A stretch of 64,000 nt of DNA from Barnesiella merdipullorum (GTDB lineage Bacteria; Bacteroidota; Bacteroidia; Bacteroidales; Barnesiellaceae). This document shows, piece after piece, positions 15,224 through 24,176 of this stretch (its first letter is position 1; every line of letters begins with the position of its first letter). The translations under genes and the position numbers were made by a program. The notes beneath the pieces were generated by a model. It did no database searches and was not told where the DNA came from. It saw only the letters and a list, made by a program, of their open reading frames with translations. Location of the stretch: NCBI GenBank assembly GCA_019116365.1, contig DXBT01000025.1:1-64000 (forward strand), read 5' to 3'.

Positions 15224-15294
15224 TAAACTTGCATTTATCGTAGAAATAAAAGAGAGACGGATTGTTGCAAGTTTAGATAAATTCGTTATCTTTG
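15224..15294 (+). promoter_or_regulatory. DUF5106 promoter with a long-spaced inverted repeat
   Basis: TTG at 15265-15267 and TATCTTTG at 15287-15294 are 19 bases apart. A perfect 10-base inverted repeat, TAAACTTGCA (15224-15233) and TGCAAGTTTA (15266-15275), has its right half on the -33 region. The half-site centres are 42 bases apart, close to four helical turns. It could be an operator for a looping or dimeric regulator. Confidence 0.55.
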
Positions 15295-15352
15295 TTGCAA
15301 AGATGTAATGTCTGAGGGACTTATTTTATATCGCTTAATATTAGGAGGTTTT

Positions 15353-16252
15353 ATGGTAAAAAGAGTGTTGATAGTGTGTGCTTTTGTCGGTTTTTGTGCT
15401 TTGTTAAAGGCACAAGATGCTTCGGTTGCGCCATATCAGTTGCCCGATATACCCGATAGTTTGACGACCCCCGATGTCAGAAGCGAGTATCTTATAACCC
15501 ATTATTGGGATAATTTTGAAGTAGAGAACCGGGCCTATCTGGATGCCCCTCTGGTAGTCGAGCAGGCCTTTGTCGATTTCATGTCGATTATGCGTCTCAC
15601 CTCGCGCGATTGCACCATGAACTCGATTGACCGTTTGCTCGAGCGCGCCTCGAGCGATGGCGACATTTTGTTGATGTATGCCGATATTGCCGACAAATAT
15701 TTGTATAGCGGGCAGGGGCCTTTTGTGAGTGAGGAGGCTTATCTGCCATTTGTCAACGCGGTTATCGAGTCGAAAAAGGTCGATAAGCTGCGCAAGTTGC
15801 GTTATGAGTATCAGTATGATGTACTCACGAAAAACCAGTTGGGCATGAAGATGACCGACTTTGAATACAAGTTGCCGGGTGAGAAAAAGATGTATCGCCT
15901 CAAGAAACTGAAATCGCCTTTCATATTGGTCTATATCAATGATCCCGACTGTGACGATTGTTCGTTGACCACCTTGCGATTGAGCGTGTCGCAGGCCTTG
16001 TTGAAAGAGATACGGGAAGGGCGACTCACCATACTCTCGGTCTATCCCGACGGCGAGACCGAGGAGTGGCTGGCTGGAGTGGGGGAATATCCCAAGGAGT
16101 GGATAGTGGCCTCGATGGAGAATGGCGACCATTATTTCGATTTACGAATCATGCCGGCCATGTATTTGCTGGATAAGGATAAAAAGATAATCCTGCGCAA
16201 TACCTCGCTCGAAGAGGTAGAGCAGACTTTAAGTAAGGAAGAAAACAAATAG
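15353..16252 (+). CDS. DUF5106 thioredoxin-fold exported protein
   Basis: From ATG 15353 (AGGAGG at 15343-15348 precedes it) this is a 299-residue protein with a signal peptide ending near LLKAQ. The N-terminal two thirds match the helical DUF5106 region found before thioredoxin-like domains in Bacteroidetes. The C-terminal part has a thioredoxin-like core: SPFILVYINDPDCDDCS, LTILSVYPDGETEEW and IMPAMYLLDKDKKIIL with the cis-proline-type MPAMY. The CxxC position reads CDDC, so a redox role is possible. Substrates are unknown. A promoter with an inverted repeat lies just upstream. Confidence 0.82.
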   Translation: MVKRVLIVCAFVGFCALLKAQDASVAPYQLPDIPDSLTTPDVRSEYLITHYWDNFEVENRAYLDAPLVVEQAFVDFMSIMRLTSRDCTMNSIDRLLERASSDGDILLMYADIADKYLYSGQGPFVSEEAYLPFVNAVIESKKVDKLRKLRYEYQYDVLTKNQLGMKMTDFEYKLPGEKKMYRLKKLKSPFILVYINDPDCDDCSLTTLRLSVSQALLKEIREGRLTILSVYPDGETEEWLAGVGEYPKEWIVASMENGDHYFDLRIMPAMYLLDKDKKIILRNTSLEEVEQTLSKEENK

Positions 16253-16442
16253 TACGAGATAGACTTTGTGGCTTTGATTCTATTTTAAGGACGATGAGAA
16301 TCGTTATTTTGAGATCCCCTCTGTGCGTGAGCATAGTTTTTTTGACCCAATAACACCTGAAAAGGAAGAATCGGCCACAAAGTCTTTTTTATGCCCCTCT
16401 GTTTTGTCGCATATTTCTGGCGCCACGAGTCCAATGGTACGA

Positions 16443-16459
16443 TATTTTTGTTATTTTTG
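16443..16459 (+). promoter_or_regulatory. Tandem -7 elements before the DUF151 gene
   Basis: TATTTTTG occurs twice, at 16443-16450 and 16452-16459, 23 to 32 bases before the GTG start. No clear -33 TTTG was found at the right distance, so this is tentative. Confidence 0.35.
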
Positions 16460-16481
16460 TTTCTCATAAAACAAGTGAGCC

Positions 16482-17072
16482 GTGAAAAATCGTATCAAGT
16501 TAAAGGTATTGGGCTTGACGTATAGTCAAGTGAAAAAGGGCGCGTATGCCCTGGTGCTGGCCGAAGAGGATGGCCCCCGTCGCATACCCGTAGTGATCGG
16601 GGTGGCCGAGGCGCAGTCGATAGCCATATCGCTCGAGGGGATTATCCCGCCGCGGCCCATCACCCACGATCTGTTTGTCAGTTTCGCTCACGGTTTCGGG
16701 ATACGATTGAAAGAGGTCTGTATCTATAAATTTGAGAATGGCGTTTTCTCGTCGGAGATGATTTTTGACGACGGCACTCGCGAGATACGGCTCGATGCCC
16801 GCACCTCCGATGCCATAGCCATAGCTCTGCGTACACGCTCCGATATCTTTGTCATGCCAGAGATTATCGAGGAGGCCGGGTTTATTTACGAGGGCGACGA
16901 CGACCGGGAGAGTGTGCGGGGCAAGAAAGAGCCTGCTGCGGCAGATCGCAGTCTGTCGAACTGTTCGCGCAAGGAGCTGAAGGACCGGCTCGAAAAGGCG
17001 ATTGCCTCGGAGGCCTACGAAGAGGCCGCCCGCATACAGGAAGAACTCAATAAAAGGGATAATCATTTGTAA
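16482..17072 (+). CDS. Bifunctional nuclease family (DUF151) protein with C-terminal UVR motif
   Basis: This 196-residue cytoplasmic protein starts at GTG. The DUF151 domain occupies about residues 5-140 (LKVLGLTYSQ, RRIPVVIGVAEAQSIA, RTSDAIAIALRTRSDIFV). The last 40 residues contain a UvrB/UvrC-type helical hairpin (KDRLEKAIASEAYEEAARIQ). DUF151 proteins have been described as nucleases acting on RNA and DNA in plants and as active in bacteria, but the role in Bacteroidetes is not established. The UVR motif suggests contact with an excision-repair partner. It is followed by a nucleoside transporter with its own promoter. Confidence 0.85.
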   Translation: MKNRIKLKVLGLTYSQVKKGAYALVLAEEDGPRRIPVVIGVAEAQSIAISLEGIIPPRPITHDLFVSFAHGFGIRLKEVCIYKFENGVFSSEMIFDDGTREIRLDARTSDAIAIALRTRSDIFVMPEIIEEAGFIYEGDDDRESVRGKKEPAAADRSLSNCSRKELKDRLEKAIASEAYEEAARIQEELNKRDNHL

Positions 17073-17098
17073 AAGCAGCGATATTTTGGTAGCTTTGC
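17067..17098 (+). promoter_or_regulatory. Promoter of the nucleoside transporter gene
   Basis: TTTG at 17067-17070, overlapping the stop region of the DUF151 gene, and TAGCTTTG at 17091-17098 have a 20-base spacer. A 60-base leader follows. Confidence 0.75.
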
Positions 17099-17157
17099 CT
17101 GCTCTCGTCTAAAACCATGAGACGATAGGAAACGAATCGTAAAACAAACACAACAAT

Positions 17158-18414
17158 ATGAAGAATATCAAGCAGCGACTTATCGTAATGAATTTTCTCC
17201 AATTCTTTATTTGGGGAGCCTGGCTCTGCACGTTGGGCCTTTATATGACTACACCCGTCGAAAAGGGGGGCCTTGCCTTTAACAGTGAACTCGTGGGTAG
17301 TGTGTTTGCCCTCTCGGGTATTGCTTCGCTCATCATGCCGGCACTCATTGGTATCGTCTCCGACAAATGGATCAATGCCGAGCGGTTGATGGGAGGCCTG
17401 CATTTCGTAGGAGCCATCGCACTCTTCAGTGCGGCATTCATTTCGGACTACGATCTTTTCAAGATAGCCATGCTGGTAAATATGCTGGCCTATATGCCCA
17501 CCCTTTCACTCTCCTATACGGTAGCCTACAACGCCATCGACAAGGCTGGACTGGACCGTGTGAAAGACTATCCGCCGGTGAGGGTATGGGGTACGGTAGG
17601 ATTTATCGTTGCCATGTGGATCGACAACTTTACGGGATTCAGCGCCAACCACGGGCAACTCATCATGGCCGGTTGTGCATCGGTAGTGATGGGCTTTTAC
17701 TGTTTCACGCTGCCTGCTTGTCCGCCAGCCAAGATGATGAAGAACAGCGGTCTCATGTCGATGTTGGGGCTCGATGCTCTGGTTCTCTTCAAGAACTACC
17801 GCACGGCTGTATTCCTGCTCTTCTCGTTCCTGTTGGGTGCGGCTCTGCAAGTGACCAACATGTATGGGGTGCCTTTCCTCGACAGCTTCGAAACCACCTC
17901 GCCCGACTCTTGGGCCGTGAAATATGCGGTTATTCTGTCGTCGCTTTCGCAGGTATCCGAGACCCTCTTTATCCTGGCCATTCCCTTCTTTATGAGCCGT
18001 TACGGCATTAAACGGGTTATGATTATCAGTTTCACCGCCTGGGTATTGCGGTTTGGCTTCTTTGCCGTTGGCGGCCCCGAAGGATTCTCGGTGGTATTCC
18101 TCATTCTCTCGATGATAGTCTATGGTATGGCCTTCGACTTCTTCAACGTGTCGGGCTCGCTGTTTATCGCCGATGAGGCTCCGTCTGCCATCAAGGCCAG
18201 TGCCCAGGGTATCTTCATGATGATGACCAACGGATTGGGCTCGATTGTGGGTGGTTATGGCGCCGGATGGGTAATCAAGGCTCATACCACGGCCGGAGAA
18301 ACCGACTGGACGACCTGCTGGACTATCTTTGCCGCCTATGCCCTTGTTATCGGAGTCTTGTTTGCCTTGACATTCCATTACAAACATCAACGTACTACAA
18401 CGGCTCACGCCTAA
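17158..18414 (+). CDS. Nucleoside:H+ symporter family permease (MFS)
   Basis: This 418-residue inner-membrane protein has about 12 hydrophobic segments. It resembles the NupG/XapB nucleoside permeases: MNFLQFFIWGAWLCTLGLYM at the start, GLAFNSELVGSVFALSGIAS, then PPVRVWGTVGFIVAMW, and late KASAQGIFMMMTNGLGSIVG. It probably imports nucleosides by proton symport. It is followed by rsmE after 16 bases and kdsA after that, so the three may be co-transcribed. Its presence with a 5'-nucleotidase and pyr/pur genes points to nucleoside salvage. Confidence 0.88.
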   Translation: MKNIKQRLIVMNFLQFFIWGAWLCTLGLYMTTPVEKGGLAFNSELVGSVFALSGIASLIMPALIGIVSDKWINAERLMGGLHFVGAIALFSAAFISDYDLFKIAMLVNMLAYMPTLSLSYTVAYNAIDKAGLDRVKDYPPVRVWGTVGFIVAMWIDNFTGFSANHGQLIMAGCASVVMGFYCFTLPACPPAKMMKNSGLMSMLGLDALVLFKNYRTAVFLLFSFLLGAALQVTNMYGVPFLDSFETTSPDSWAVKYAVILSSLSQVSETLFILAIPFFMSRYGIKRVMIISFTAWVLRFGFFAVGGPEGFSVVFLILSMIVYGMAFDFFNVSGSLFIADEAPSAIKASAQGIFMMMTNGLGSIVGGYGAGWVIKAHTTAGETDWTTCWTIFAAYALVIGVLFALTFHYKHQRTTTAHA

Positions 18415-18430
18415 TTGTCACCAAGAAACC

Positions 18431-19147
18431 ATGCAGGAGTTTTATGCCCCCGATATAGAGACGGTTCACGAGTTGCCCGAGACCGAAAGCCAACACTGCG
18501 TGAAGGTGTTGCGCATGAAGGAGGGCGACGAGATAGGTATTATCGACGGGCAGGGTAACCGCTATCGGGCCGAGATTGTGCTGGCGCATCCGAAACGTTG
18601 CGGTGTGAAGCTGCTCGAGCGGGAGGCTGTACCCAACCCGTGGAGGGCTCAGGTGCATGTGGCCATTGCTCCCACCAAGAATCTCGACCGCATCGAGTGG
18701 TTTGCCGAGAAGGTGACCGAGATAGGCATCGACTCCATTACGTTGTTGCGTTGCCGTTTCTCGGAACGGAAGGAGTTGAAGACCGAGCGATTGAACAAGA
18801 TTCTGGTTTCGGCCATGAAGCAGTCGCTCAAAGCGGTACTGCCAACTCTCTCCGAGATGACCCCCTTTGCCGAGTTTGTGACCCGTCCCTTCGACGGCCA
18901 GAAGTTCATTGCCCACTGTTACAAAGAGGGTGACCGCAAGGAGTTGACCGAACTTTACCGTCCTGGCGAGAACGCCTTGGTGCTCATTGGTCCCGAGGGC
19001 GACTTCAGCCCCGAAGAGGTGGAGCAGGCGATTGCCTGCGGATTCCGTCCCGTGATGCTGGGACCGAGCCGCCTGCGCACCGAGACGGCTGGTGTGGTGG
19101 CCTGCCACACGATTCAGATTATGAACCAATTAAACCCGAAATTATGA
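18431..19147 (+). CDS. rsmE: 16S rRNA (uracil1498-N3)-methyltransferase
   Basis: RsmE methylates U1498 of 16S rRNA near the decoding centre using S-adenosylmethionine. The 238-residue length matches. An N-terminal PUA-like part (SQHCVKVLRMKEGDEIGIID) precedes a SPOUT domain with the trefoil-knot SAM site LIGPEGDFSPEEVEQAIACG and LGPSRLRTETAGVVA at the C-terminus. The conserved segment HVAIAPTKNLDRIEWFAEK is also present. It overlaps kdsA by 4 bases (ATGA), implying translational coupling. Confidence 0.96.
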   Translation: MQEFYAPDIETVHELPETESQHCVKVLRMKEGDEIGIIDGQGNRYRAEIVLAHPKRCGVKLLEREAVPNPWRAQVHVAIAPTKNLDRIEWFAEKVTEIGIDSITLLRCRFSERKELKTERLNKILVSAMKQSLKAVLPTLSEMTPFAEFVTRPFDGQKFIAHCYKEGDRKELTELYRPGENALVLIGPEGDFSPEEVEQAIACGFRPVMLGPSRLRTETAGVVACHTIQIMNQLNPKL

Positions 19148-19965
19148 AAATCGAGAAACTGAAACATACCGATAGCGGTAATTTCTTTTTGCTGGCCGGC
19201 CCTTGTGTAATCGAGGGTGAGGCTATGGCTATGGATATTGCCGAGAAGATTGTACAGATAACCGACGCGTTGCAGATACCCTATGTGTTCAAGGGTTCTT
19301 ACCGCAAGGCCAACCGCTCGCGCCTCGACTCCTTTACCGGCATTGGCGACGAGAAGGCCCTGAAGATACTGCGTCGGGTGGGTGAGACCTACCAGATTCC
19401 CGTGGTAACCGATATCCACACGGCCGAGGAGGCTCGCATGGCAGCCCAATATGTCGATGTGTTGCAGATTCCCGCTTTCCTCTGTCGCCAGACCGACCTG
19501 CTGGTGGCCGCTGCCCAAACGGGGCGCGTGGTGAATATCAAGAAGGGGCAGTTCCTCTCGCCCGAGGCGATGAAGTTTGCCGCTCAAAAGGTGGTCGATG
19601 CCGGCAATGACCGGGTGATGATTACCGAGCGGGGAACGACCTTTGGCTACCAGGACCTGGTGGTCGATTACCGGGGTATCCCGGTGATGCAGAAGTTCGG
19701 ATTTCCCGTGGTCCTCGATGCTACGCACTCGTTGCAGAAACCCAATCAAGACTCGGGGGTGACTGGCGGTATGCCCGAACTCATCGAGACGATAGCTCGT
19801 GCCGGGGTGGCTGTGGGGGTCGATGGCCTCTTCATGGAGACACATCCCAATCCCCGTGAAGCCAAGTCGGACGGGGCCAACATGCTGCCTCTCTCGCTAC
19901 TCGAGGGGTTGCTCACCCGACTGGTACAAATCAGGCAGACGGTTGTCGCCTTTGACAAGAAATAG
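19144..19965 (+). CDS. kdsA: 3-deoxy-8-phosphooctulonate synthase (Kdo-8-P synthase)
   Basis: KdsA condenses phosphoenolpyruvate with arabinose 5-phosphate to Kdo 8-phosphate for lipopolysaccharide. The 273-residue TIM barrel has FLLAGPCVIEGEAMAMDIAE, the substrate loop FKGSYRKANRSRLDSFTGIG, KKGQFLSPEAM and VVLDATHSLQKPN with TGG following. With lpxH in this window it supports a lipid A-Kdo outer membrane. ATG overlaps the rsmE stop. A 90-base gap separates it from the next gene. Confidence 0.97.
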   Translation: MKIEKLKHTDSGNFFLLAGPCVIEGEAMAMDIAEKIVQITDALQIPYVFKGSYRKANRSRLDSFTGIGDEKALKILRRVGETYQIPVVTDIHTAEEARMAAQYVDVLQIPAFLCRQTDLLVAAAQTGRVVNIKKGQFLSPEAMKFAAQKVVDAGNDRVMITERGTTFGYQDLVVDYRGIPVMQKFGFPVVLDATHSLQKPNQDSGVTGGMPELIETIARAGVAVGVDGLFMETHPNPREAKSDGANMLPLSLLEGLLTRLVQIRQTVVAFDKK

Positions 19966-20054
19966 CCTGCCCACAGGGGCCCTGTGGCAAATATAGGCTC
20001 TACCGTATCCTTCGGTGGGGCCCAGTTGTACCGCTAAAACAAAAAGCTGAAGAG

Positions 20055-20867
20055 ATGAGTCACAATACAATTACCATGCTGGGGACGGGCAATGCCATCG
20101 TCACCCGGTGTTACAATACCTGTTTCGTCCTGAGTACCGGGAAGGCCCGCTGTCTGGTCGATGCCGGGGGTGGAAACGGGGTGCTTTCGCAACTCGAGAA
20201 GGCCCAAATCGACTTGGGTTCCATTCACGATATGTTCATTACCCATGCCCATACCGACCATATACTGGGAGCCGTGTGGGTGGTGCGCATGATTATCAAC
20301 CGCCTCAAGAGCAATCGTTACGAGGGGGTGTTTACCGTGTATGGACATGACAAGTCGCTGACGGTGCTCGACTGGATATGCCGCATGACCCTCTCGGCCA
20401 AAGACCGTTCCTACTTGGGCCAAGGGGTTCGGTTTTGTGAGGTGAAGGATAAAGACCGTTTTGAGGTGGGCGATATGGCCTTCCAGTGTTTCGATATTCT
20501 CTCGACCAAGGAGAAGCAATTCGGATTTCGGGTTGCCTTGCCCGGTGGGCAGACTTTGGTTTGCCTGGGCGACGAACCCTACAACGAGGCTAACCGTTCG
20601 TATGTCGAGCAGGCCGACTGGCTGCTGTGCGAGGCTTTTTGCCTCTATCGCGACCGAGCCATTTTCAAGCCCTATGAGAAGCATCACAGTACAGCGCTCG
20701 AGGCCGGGGCTCTGGCTCAGGAGTTGGGGGTAAAGAATCTCTTGCTCTATCACACCGAAGATCGCAACTTGGCCTCCCGCAAAGCGTTGTATCGGGCCGA
20801 AGCTCGGCAACATTTCACGGGGCGAGTGTTTGTGCCCGACGATTTGGAAGTCATCGACTTGGGCTGA
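20055..20867 (+). CDS. MBL-fold metallo-hydrolase (RNase Z-like)
   Basis: This 270-residue soluble protein has the metallo-beta-lactamase signature THAHTDHILGAVW, preceded by LGTGNAIVTRCYNTCFVL, the RNase Z-like GTGxA start. LVCLGDEPYN supplies the bridging aspartate and HHSTALEAGALAQELGVK the later histidine region. It may be a tRNA 3'-processing-like or phosphodiesterase enzyme; the expected last histidine appears as LLLYHTEDRN. It is more distant from true RNase Z, so a specific name is not given. It may belong to the upstream kdsA transcript. Confidence 0.85.
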   Translation: MSHNTITMLGTGNAIVTRCYNTCFVLSTGKARCLVDAGGGNGVLSQLEKAQIDLGSIHDMFITHAHTDHILGAVWVVRMIINRLKSNRYEGVFTVYGHDKSLTVLDWICRMTLSAKDRSYLGQGVRFCEVKDKDRFEVGDMAFQCFDILSTKEKQFGFRVALPGGQTLVCLGDEPYNEANRSYVEQADWLLCEAFCLYRDRAIFKPYEKHHSTALEAGALAQELGVKNLLLYHTEDRNLASRKALYRAEARQHFTGRVFVPDDLEVIDLG

Positions 20868-20923
20868 TTCCAGCGACTGGCGTTGAGGGGTATTTTGTGC
20901 GACTTCAATAGCCGTGACAGGCG

Positions 20924-20954
20924 TTTGCCCATTTCGAGAAATATTGTACTTTTG
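20924..20954 (+). promoter_or_regulatory. Promoter of the TPR gene
   Basis: TTTG at 20924-20927 and TACTTTTG at 20947-20954 are separated by 19 bases, a canonical spacing. The leader is about 110 bases long. Confidence 0.75.
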
Positions 20955-21069
20955 TAATCAGGAAAGAGTCGCATCAGGAAAGAGGAGAATCGAATCTTGG
21001 CCGACAGGCGAATGATTCACTTCAAAATCCAGATCTTTGTTACGACTCGGAGTAGAATTGAAAACAAAA

Positions 21070-22695
21070 ATGAAAAGGGGGTTCACAATGGGTGTACGAC
21101 GTAATTGTGTAATGGGAGTTGTCTTGTTGGGTCTCTCGATTGTTTCGGCTCCGGTTTCGGCGGAGGCGGGAAAAGACGATCTGGTAAATGCGATGATGGA
21201 GGTCTATGCCGAGGAACTGGCGGCCAACCCTCGCGATTACCGTACCTATTACAGCCGGGCCATGGCCTATTTCGGACAAGAAAATTTCGACCTGGCCTTG
21301 TCGGATATCAACCAGGCCATCAAATATTTTCCTCGACGTGAGAAAGACGATTTGGCTCAGGCCTATCTGTTACGGGCCAAGATTTTGACCGTGAAGGGCG
21401 ATGACAAACCGGCCTTGACCGACCTGAACAGTGCCCTTCGCCTGGTGCCCAGCCATCGGCTGGCCTTGAAAGATCGGGGCGATTTGTTGTGCAAGTTGGG
21501 ACAGTATGAGCTGGCCGCTATCGATTATAAACATCTGTTGCGGCTGGATACCCGCAGCCAAAGTGCCTATATGGGGCTGGCTCGGGTCGAGGCACACACC
21601 GGGCAGCCCGTGCGGGCCAAAGACCTGCTGGCCCAGGCGGTGAACCTGTCGCCCAAAGATCCTACGGTCTATCTCGAGCGTAGCGAGATTTACAAAGAGA
21701 TGGGGCTGTTGCCCGAGGCGGTCGATGACCTGGTCTATGCCGTGTCGCTCGACGATGGCCGCTCGGGAGCCATTCAGCAGCTGGTGGGTTACAGCCGCGA
21801 ATTTTACGACGAGGTGATTGCCGGGCTCACCCGCAATATCGAACGTTCTCCCCGTCAGGGTATGCTCTACTATGTACGGGGTTCTATCTACAAAGACCAC
21901 TATGACTATTGCTCGTCGTTGCGCGACTGGAATACCATTTTGCAGGAGAACTTTTTCAATTTCCATAGCATCTATTACAACCGGGCCTACTGCTTGTCGC
22001 GATTGGGTCGGTTTGACGAGGCTCGCAACGATATCAAGCGGGCTATCGAAAAAGAGGGGCAGAATGTCGAGTATTACCGATTGCTGGCCGAGGTGGAGCG
22101 AGGTGCGGGTAATCTGGTCGAGGCCGACCAGGCCATACGACAGGCCGCCGTGTATGACCCCTCGAATGTGCTGGTGTGCATCGAGCGGGGAATGATTGCT
22201 TATAGCGAAGGGAATTTTACCGATGCCGTAGGCTATTACAGCGATGCTGTGGCGGTTGACCCCACGTTGCCCTATCCCTATCTGTTGCGGGGTTATACGC
22301 AGGAATACGGGTTGGAAAATCGTGCCGCAGCCGAGGCCGATTATCGCAAGGTGCTGAGCCTCGACGATCGGTCGGACTATTATGGCGATAACCTCAAGGG
22401 CATCGCTTTTGCCCGGCTTCACCAACCCGATGCGATGGCCGAGTGGGAACGCAGGCTCCTGGAATCGGGTAAAGTGCGTAATATCGATTATTACTATCTG
22501 GCCTGCATGTATGCCATGACCGATGCCAACAAGTCGCTCGATTATCTGTCAAAGGCGTTGCAGAGTGGCTTTGGCGATTATTACAGAATACACCTCGAGA
22601 GCTCTTCGCCGCTTTCGCTGTTGCCCATCAGGCACTTGGCACAGTATAGAGCCTTGTTGCAGCAATATACCTCTCTGTTTGACCTTGCCAATTGA
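21070..22695 (+). CDS. Exported tetratricopeptide-repeat protein
   Basis: From the ATG at 21070 this is a 541-residue protein; the frame opens upstream at a TTG (21037). A signal peptide ends near VSAEAG. At least ten TPR units follow from about residue 30 to 480, for example YRTYYSRAMAYFGQENFDLA, YLLRAKILTVKGDDKPALTD, VYLERSEIYKEMGLLPEAV and MLYYVRGSIYKDHYDYCSS. TPR arrays are protein-protein docking scaffolds, so this is likely a periplasmic or outer-membrane-associated adaptor. No enzymatic domain is seen. It is a single-gene transcript with its own promoter; a bidirectional terminator lies at 22874-22904. Confidence 0.85.
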   Translation: MKRGFTMGVRRNCVMGVVLLGLSIVSAPVSAEAGKDDLVNAMMEVYAEELAANPRDYRTYYSRAMAYFGQENFDLALSDINQAIKYFPRREKDDLAQAYLLRAKILTVKGDDKPALTDLNSALRLVPSHRLALKDRGDLLCKLGQYELAAIDYKHLLRLDTRSQSAYMGLARVEAHTGQPVRAKDLLAQAVNLSPKDPTVYLERSEIYKEMGLLPEAVDDLVYAVSLDDGRSGAIQQLVGYSREFYDEVIAGLTRNIERSPRQGMLYYVRGSIYKDHYDYCSSLRDWNTILQENFFNFHSIYYNRAYCLSRLGRFDEARNDIKRAIEKEGQNVEYYRLLAEVERGAGNLVEADQAIRQAAVYDPSNVLVCIERGMIAYSEGNFTDAVGYYSDAVAVDPTLPYPYLLRGYTQEYGLENRAAAEADYRKVLSLDDRSDYYGDNLKGIAFARLHQPDAMAEWERRLLESGKVRNIDYYYLACMYAMTDANKSLDYLSKALQSGFGDYYRIHLESSSPLSLLPIRHLAQYRALLQQYTSLFDLAN

Positions 22696-22873
22696 TAGGC
22701 GCTTTACTACTCTCTTGTCTTGCCATTTCTTCTTTCTCGACCTGCTTCTTTTCGGTGTATCGTAAAAAGGGAGTAGCTACCTCGGTTTATCTTTATTCGG
22801 CTCACACCTCTTGGGGCAAGGTGCCCATGGCCGTGGGGCGAGAATTCGGCCTTGGATATAGTATAGGGATAAA

Positions 22874-22904
22874 AAAAAGCATCAACCTGGAGTTGATGCT
22901 TTTT
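22874..22904. terminator. Bidirectional terminator between the TPR gene and the M23 peptidase gene
   Basis: A perfect 13-bp stem, AAAAAGCATCAAC with GTTGATGCTTTTT, has loop CTGGA. A and T tracts lie on both sides. It lies about 180 bases after the TPR stop and about 60 bases after the convergent peptidase stop. Confidence 0.9.
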
Positions 22905-22966
22905 ATAGAATGAAGCAGTTTGTTTTAAATGGAAATGATTCGATTTCTTGTTGTTCTTTTTTGTTA

Positions 22967-23914
22967 TTATCTTATTCTCAGAACCTTCCCTTCACGCAAG
23001 ATGGCGTTTCGTTTGATTCCGTTCAATTTGCACAATTGGTTGATCGAGACTCCGTATTTGCTAGCTATTCTCGAGAGAGAGTCGCCTTTACGTACGCGAT
23101 AAGATATATATTTCGAACCGTTGTGGGATCCTTTGCTTTTGACATTGCTTTTGTATTTGCCATAACCCAAACCGCTGGCCAACTCTTTGGGGTTGAAGGT
23201 GTAGGTATCGGTATGGGGCACTTGGTTGACGAAGTCGAAAATCTTGTTGGGGTTGATATCCATGCCCAGGTAGCGGGTTTCGAAGTGGAGGTGAGGACCG
23301 GTAGAACGGCCTGTGTTTCCACCCAATGCGATGGGATCGCCCACTTTTACGATTTGATCGGGTTTTACCAGGAATTTGGAGAGGTGCCCGTATATGGTTT
23401 CGAGACCGTTGTTGTGACGGATGATGACATAGTATCCATAGCCGCGACGCTCATACCGGGTGAGGCGTACTTTGCCCGAGAATGCGGCACGTACGGTATC
23501 GCCAATGTGCAGAGCCAGGTCAACTCCCCGGTGCATGCGGCGGCGACGCCAGCCGTAGTTCGAGGTGATGTGGCTGATGATAGGCATGCAGTACTCCGAC
23601 ACGTCGATGGTCTCGGTCTCGGGCAATTTCTCGGCCGGGACTTTATAGGGGTTTACCCATGTTTGGTCCCAGTTGTCACCATAGATATCCATGCCGGGAA
23701 ATTCTTCTTCCTCCTCCTCGAGCATCTCGAGCAGAGCAATGGAATCGACCAGGTTGATGGCCTTGTGTATGTTTTGTTGCCCGGCGATAAGGTCTTGGTG
23801 CTGTTTGGAGTGTTGGTGAGTAGAGAGATTTCTATTGTGTTGGGCACTGAGGTTGCCTAACGAGAATACAATTAGCAGCGGTAGGATACAATGTTTTATT
23901 TTTCCGAAATACAT
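22967..23914 (-). CDS. M23 family metallopeptidase with C-terminal LysM
   Basis: From the ATG at 23914 this is a 315-residue exported protein (signal peptide ending near GNLSAQ). A central M23/LytM domain shows the zinc motif HRGVDLALHIGDTV with GYYVIIRHNNGLETIYGHLS and GPHLHFETRYLG. A LysM domain follows at the end: YRVRKGDSLSRIASKYGVSI with QLCKLNG. Such enzymes cleave peptidoglycan cross-links during growth and division, or act as activators when catalytic residues are lost; here the histidines are intact. LysM would hold it on peptidoglycan. The upstream in-frame methionine at 23941 is less likely. Confidence 0.93.
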   Translation of the reverse strand: MYFGKIKHCILPLLIVFSLGNLSAQHNRNLSTHQHSKQHQDLIAGQQNIHKAINLVDSIALLEMLEEEEEEFPGMDIYGDNWDQTWVNPYKVPAEKLPETETIDVSEYCMPIISHITSNYGWRRRRMHRGVDLALHIGDTVRAAFSGKVRLTRYERRGYGYYVIIRHNNGLETIYGHLSKFLVKPDQIVKVGDPIALGGNTGRSTGPHLHFETRYLGMDINPNKIFDFVNQVPHTDTYTFNPKELASGLGYGKYKSNVKSKGSHNGSKYISYRVRKGDSLSRIASKYGVSINQLCKLNGIKRNAILREGKVLRIR

Positions 23915-24176
23915 TATTAATTTGTTTTTGGCCCGAGCCAATTCCTAAAAAAAGAGAGTCAATAAAAGAGACTTTCAGTAAGTAAAACCATGATATGGTG
24001 TGTGTTTTTTCAAACGCACTCTTCAAAGATAATCAATTTTGGGTATAAGTGTTCTGGGTGGTTAACAAAATTTAGTTCGACTTTGGGACGATATAGTGAA
24101 TTTATGTACTTATCTGTATGATTTATAGCAAGATATAGAGAATATGTTTTACAACATAAAAAGCCCCAATTTTACA

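Noticed and set aside
22692..22913. 73-codon open frame after the TPR gene
   Set aside because: It starts at a TTG overlapping the TPR stop and runs through a terminator hairpin; no conserved features.
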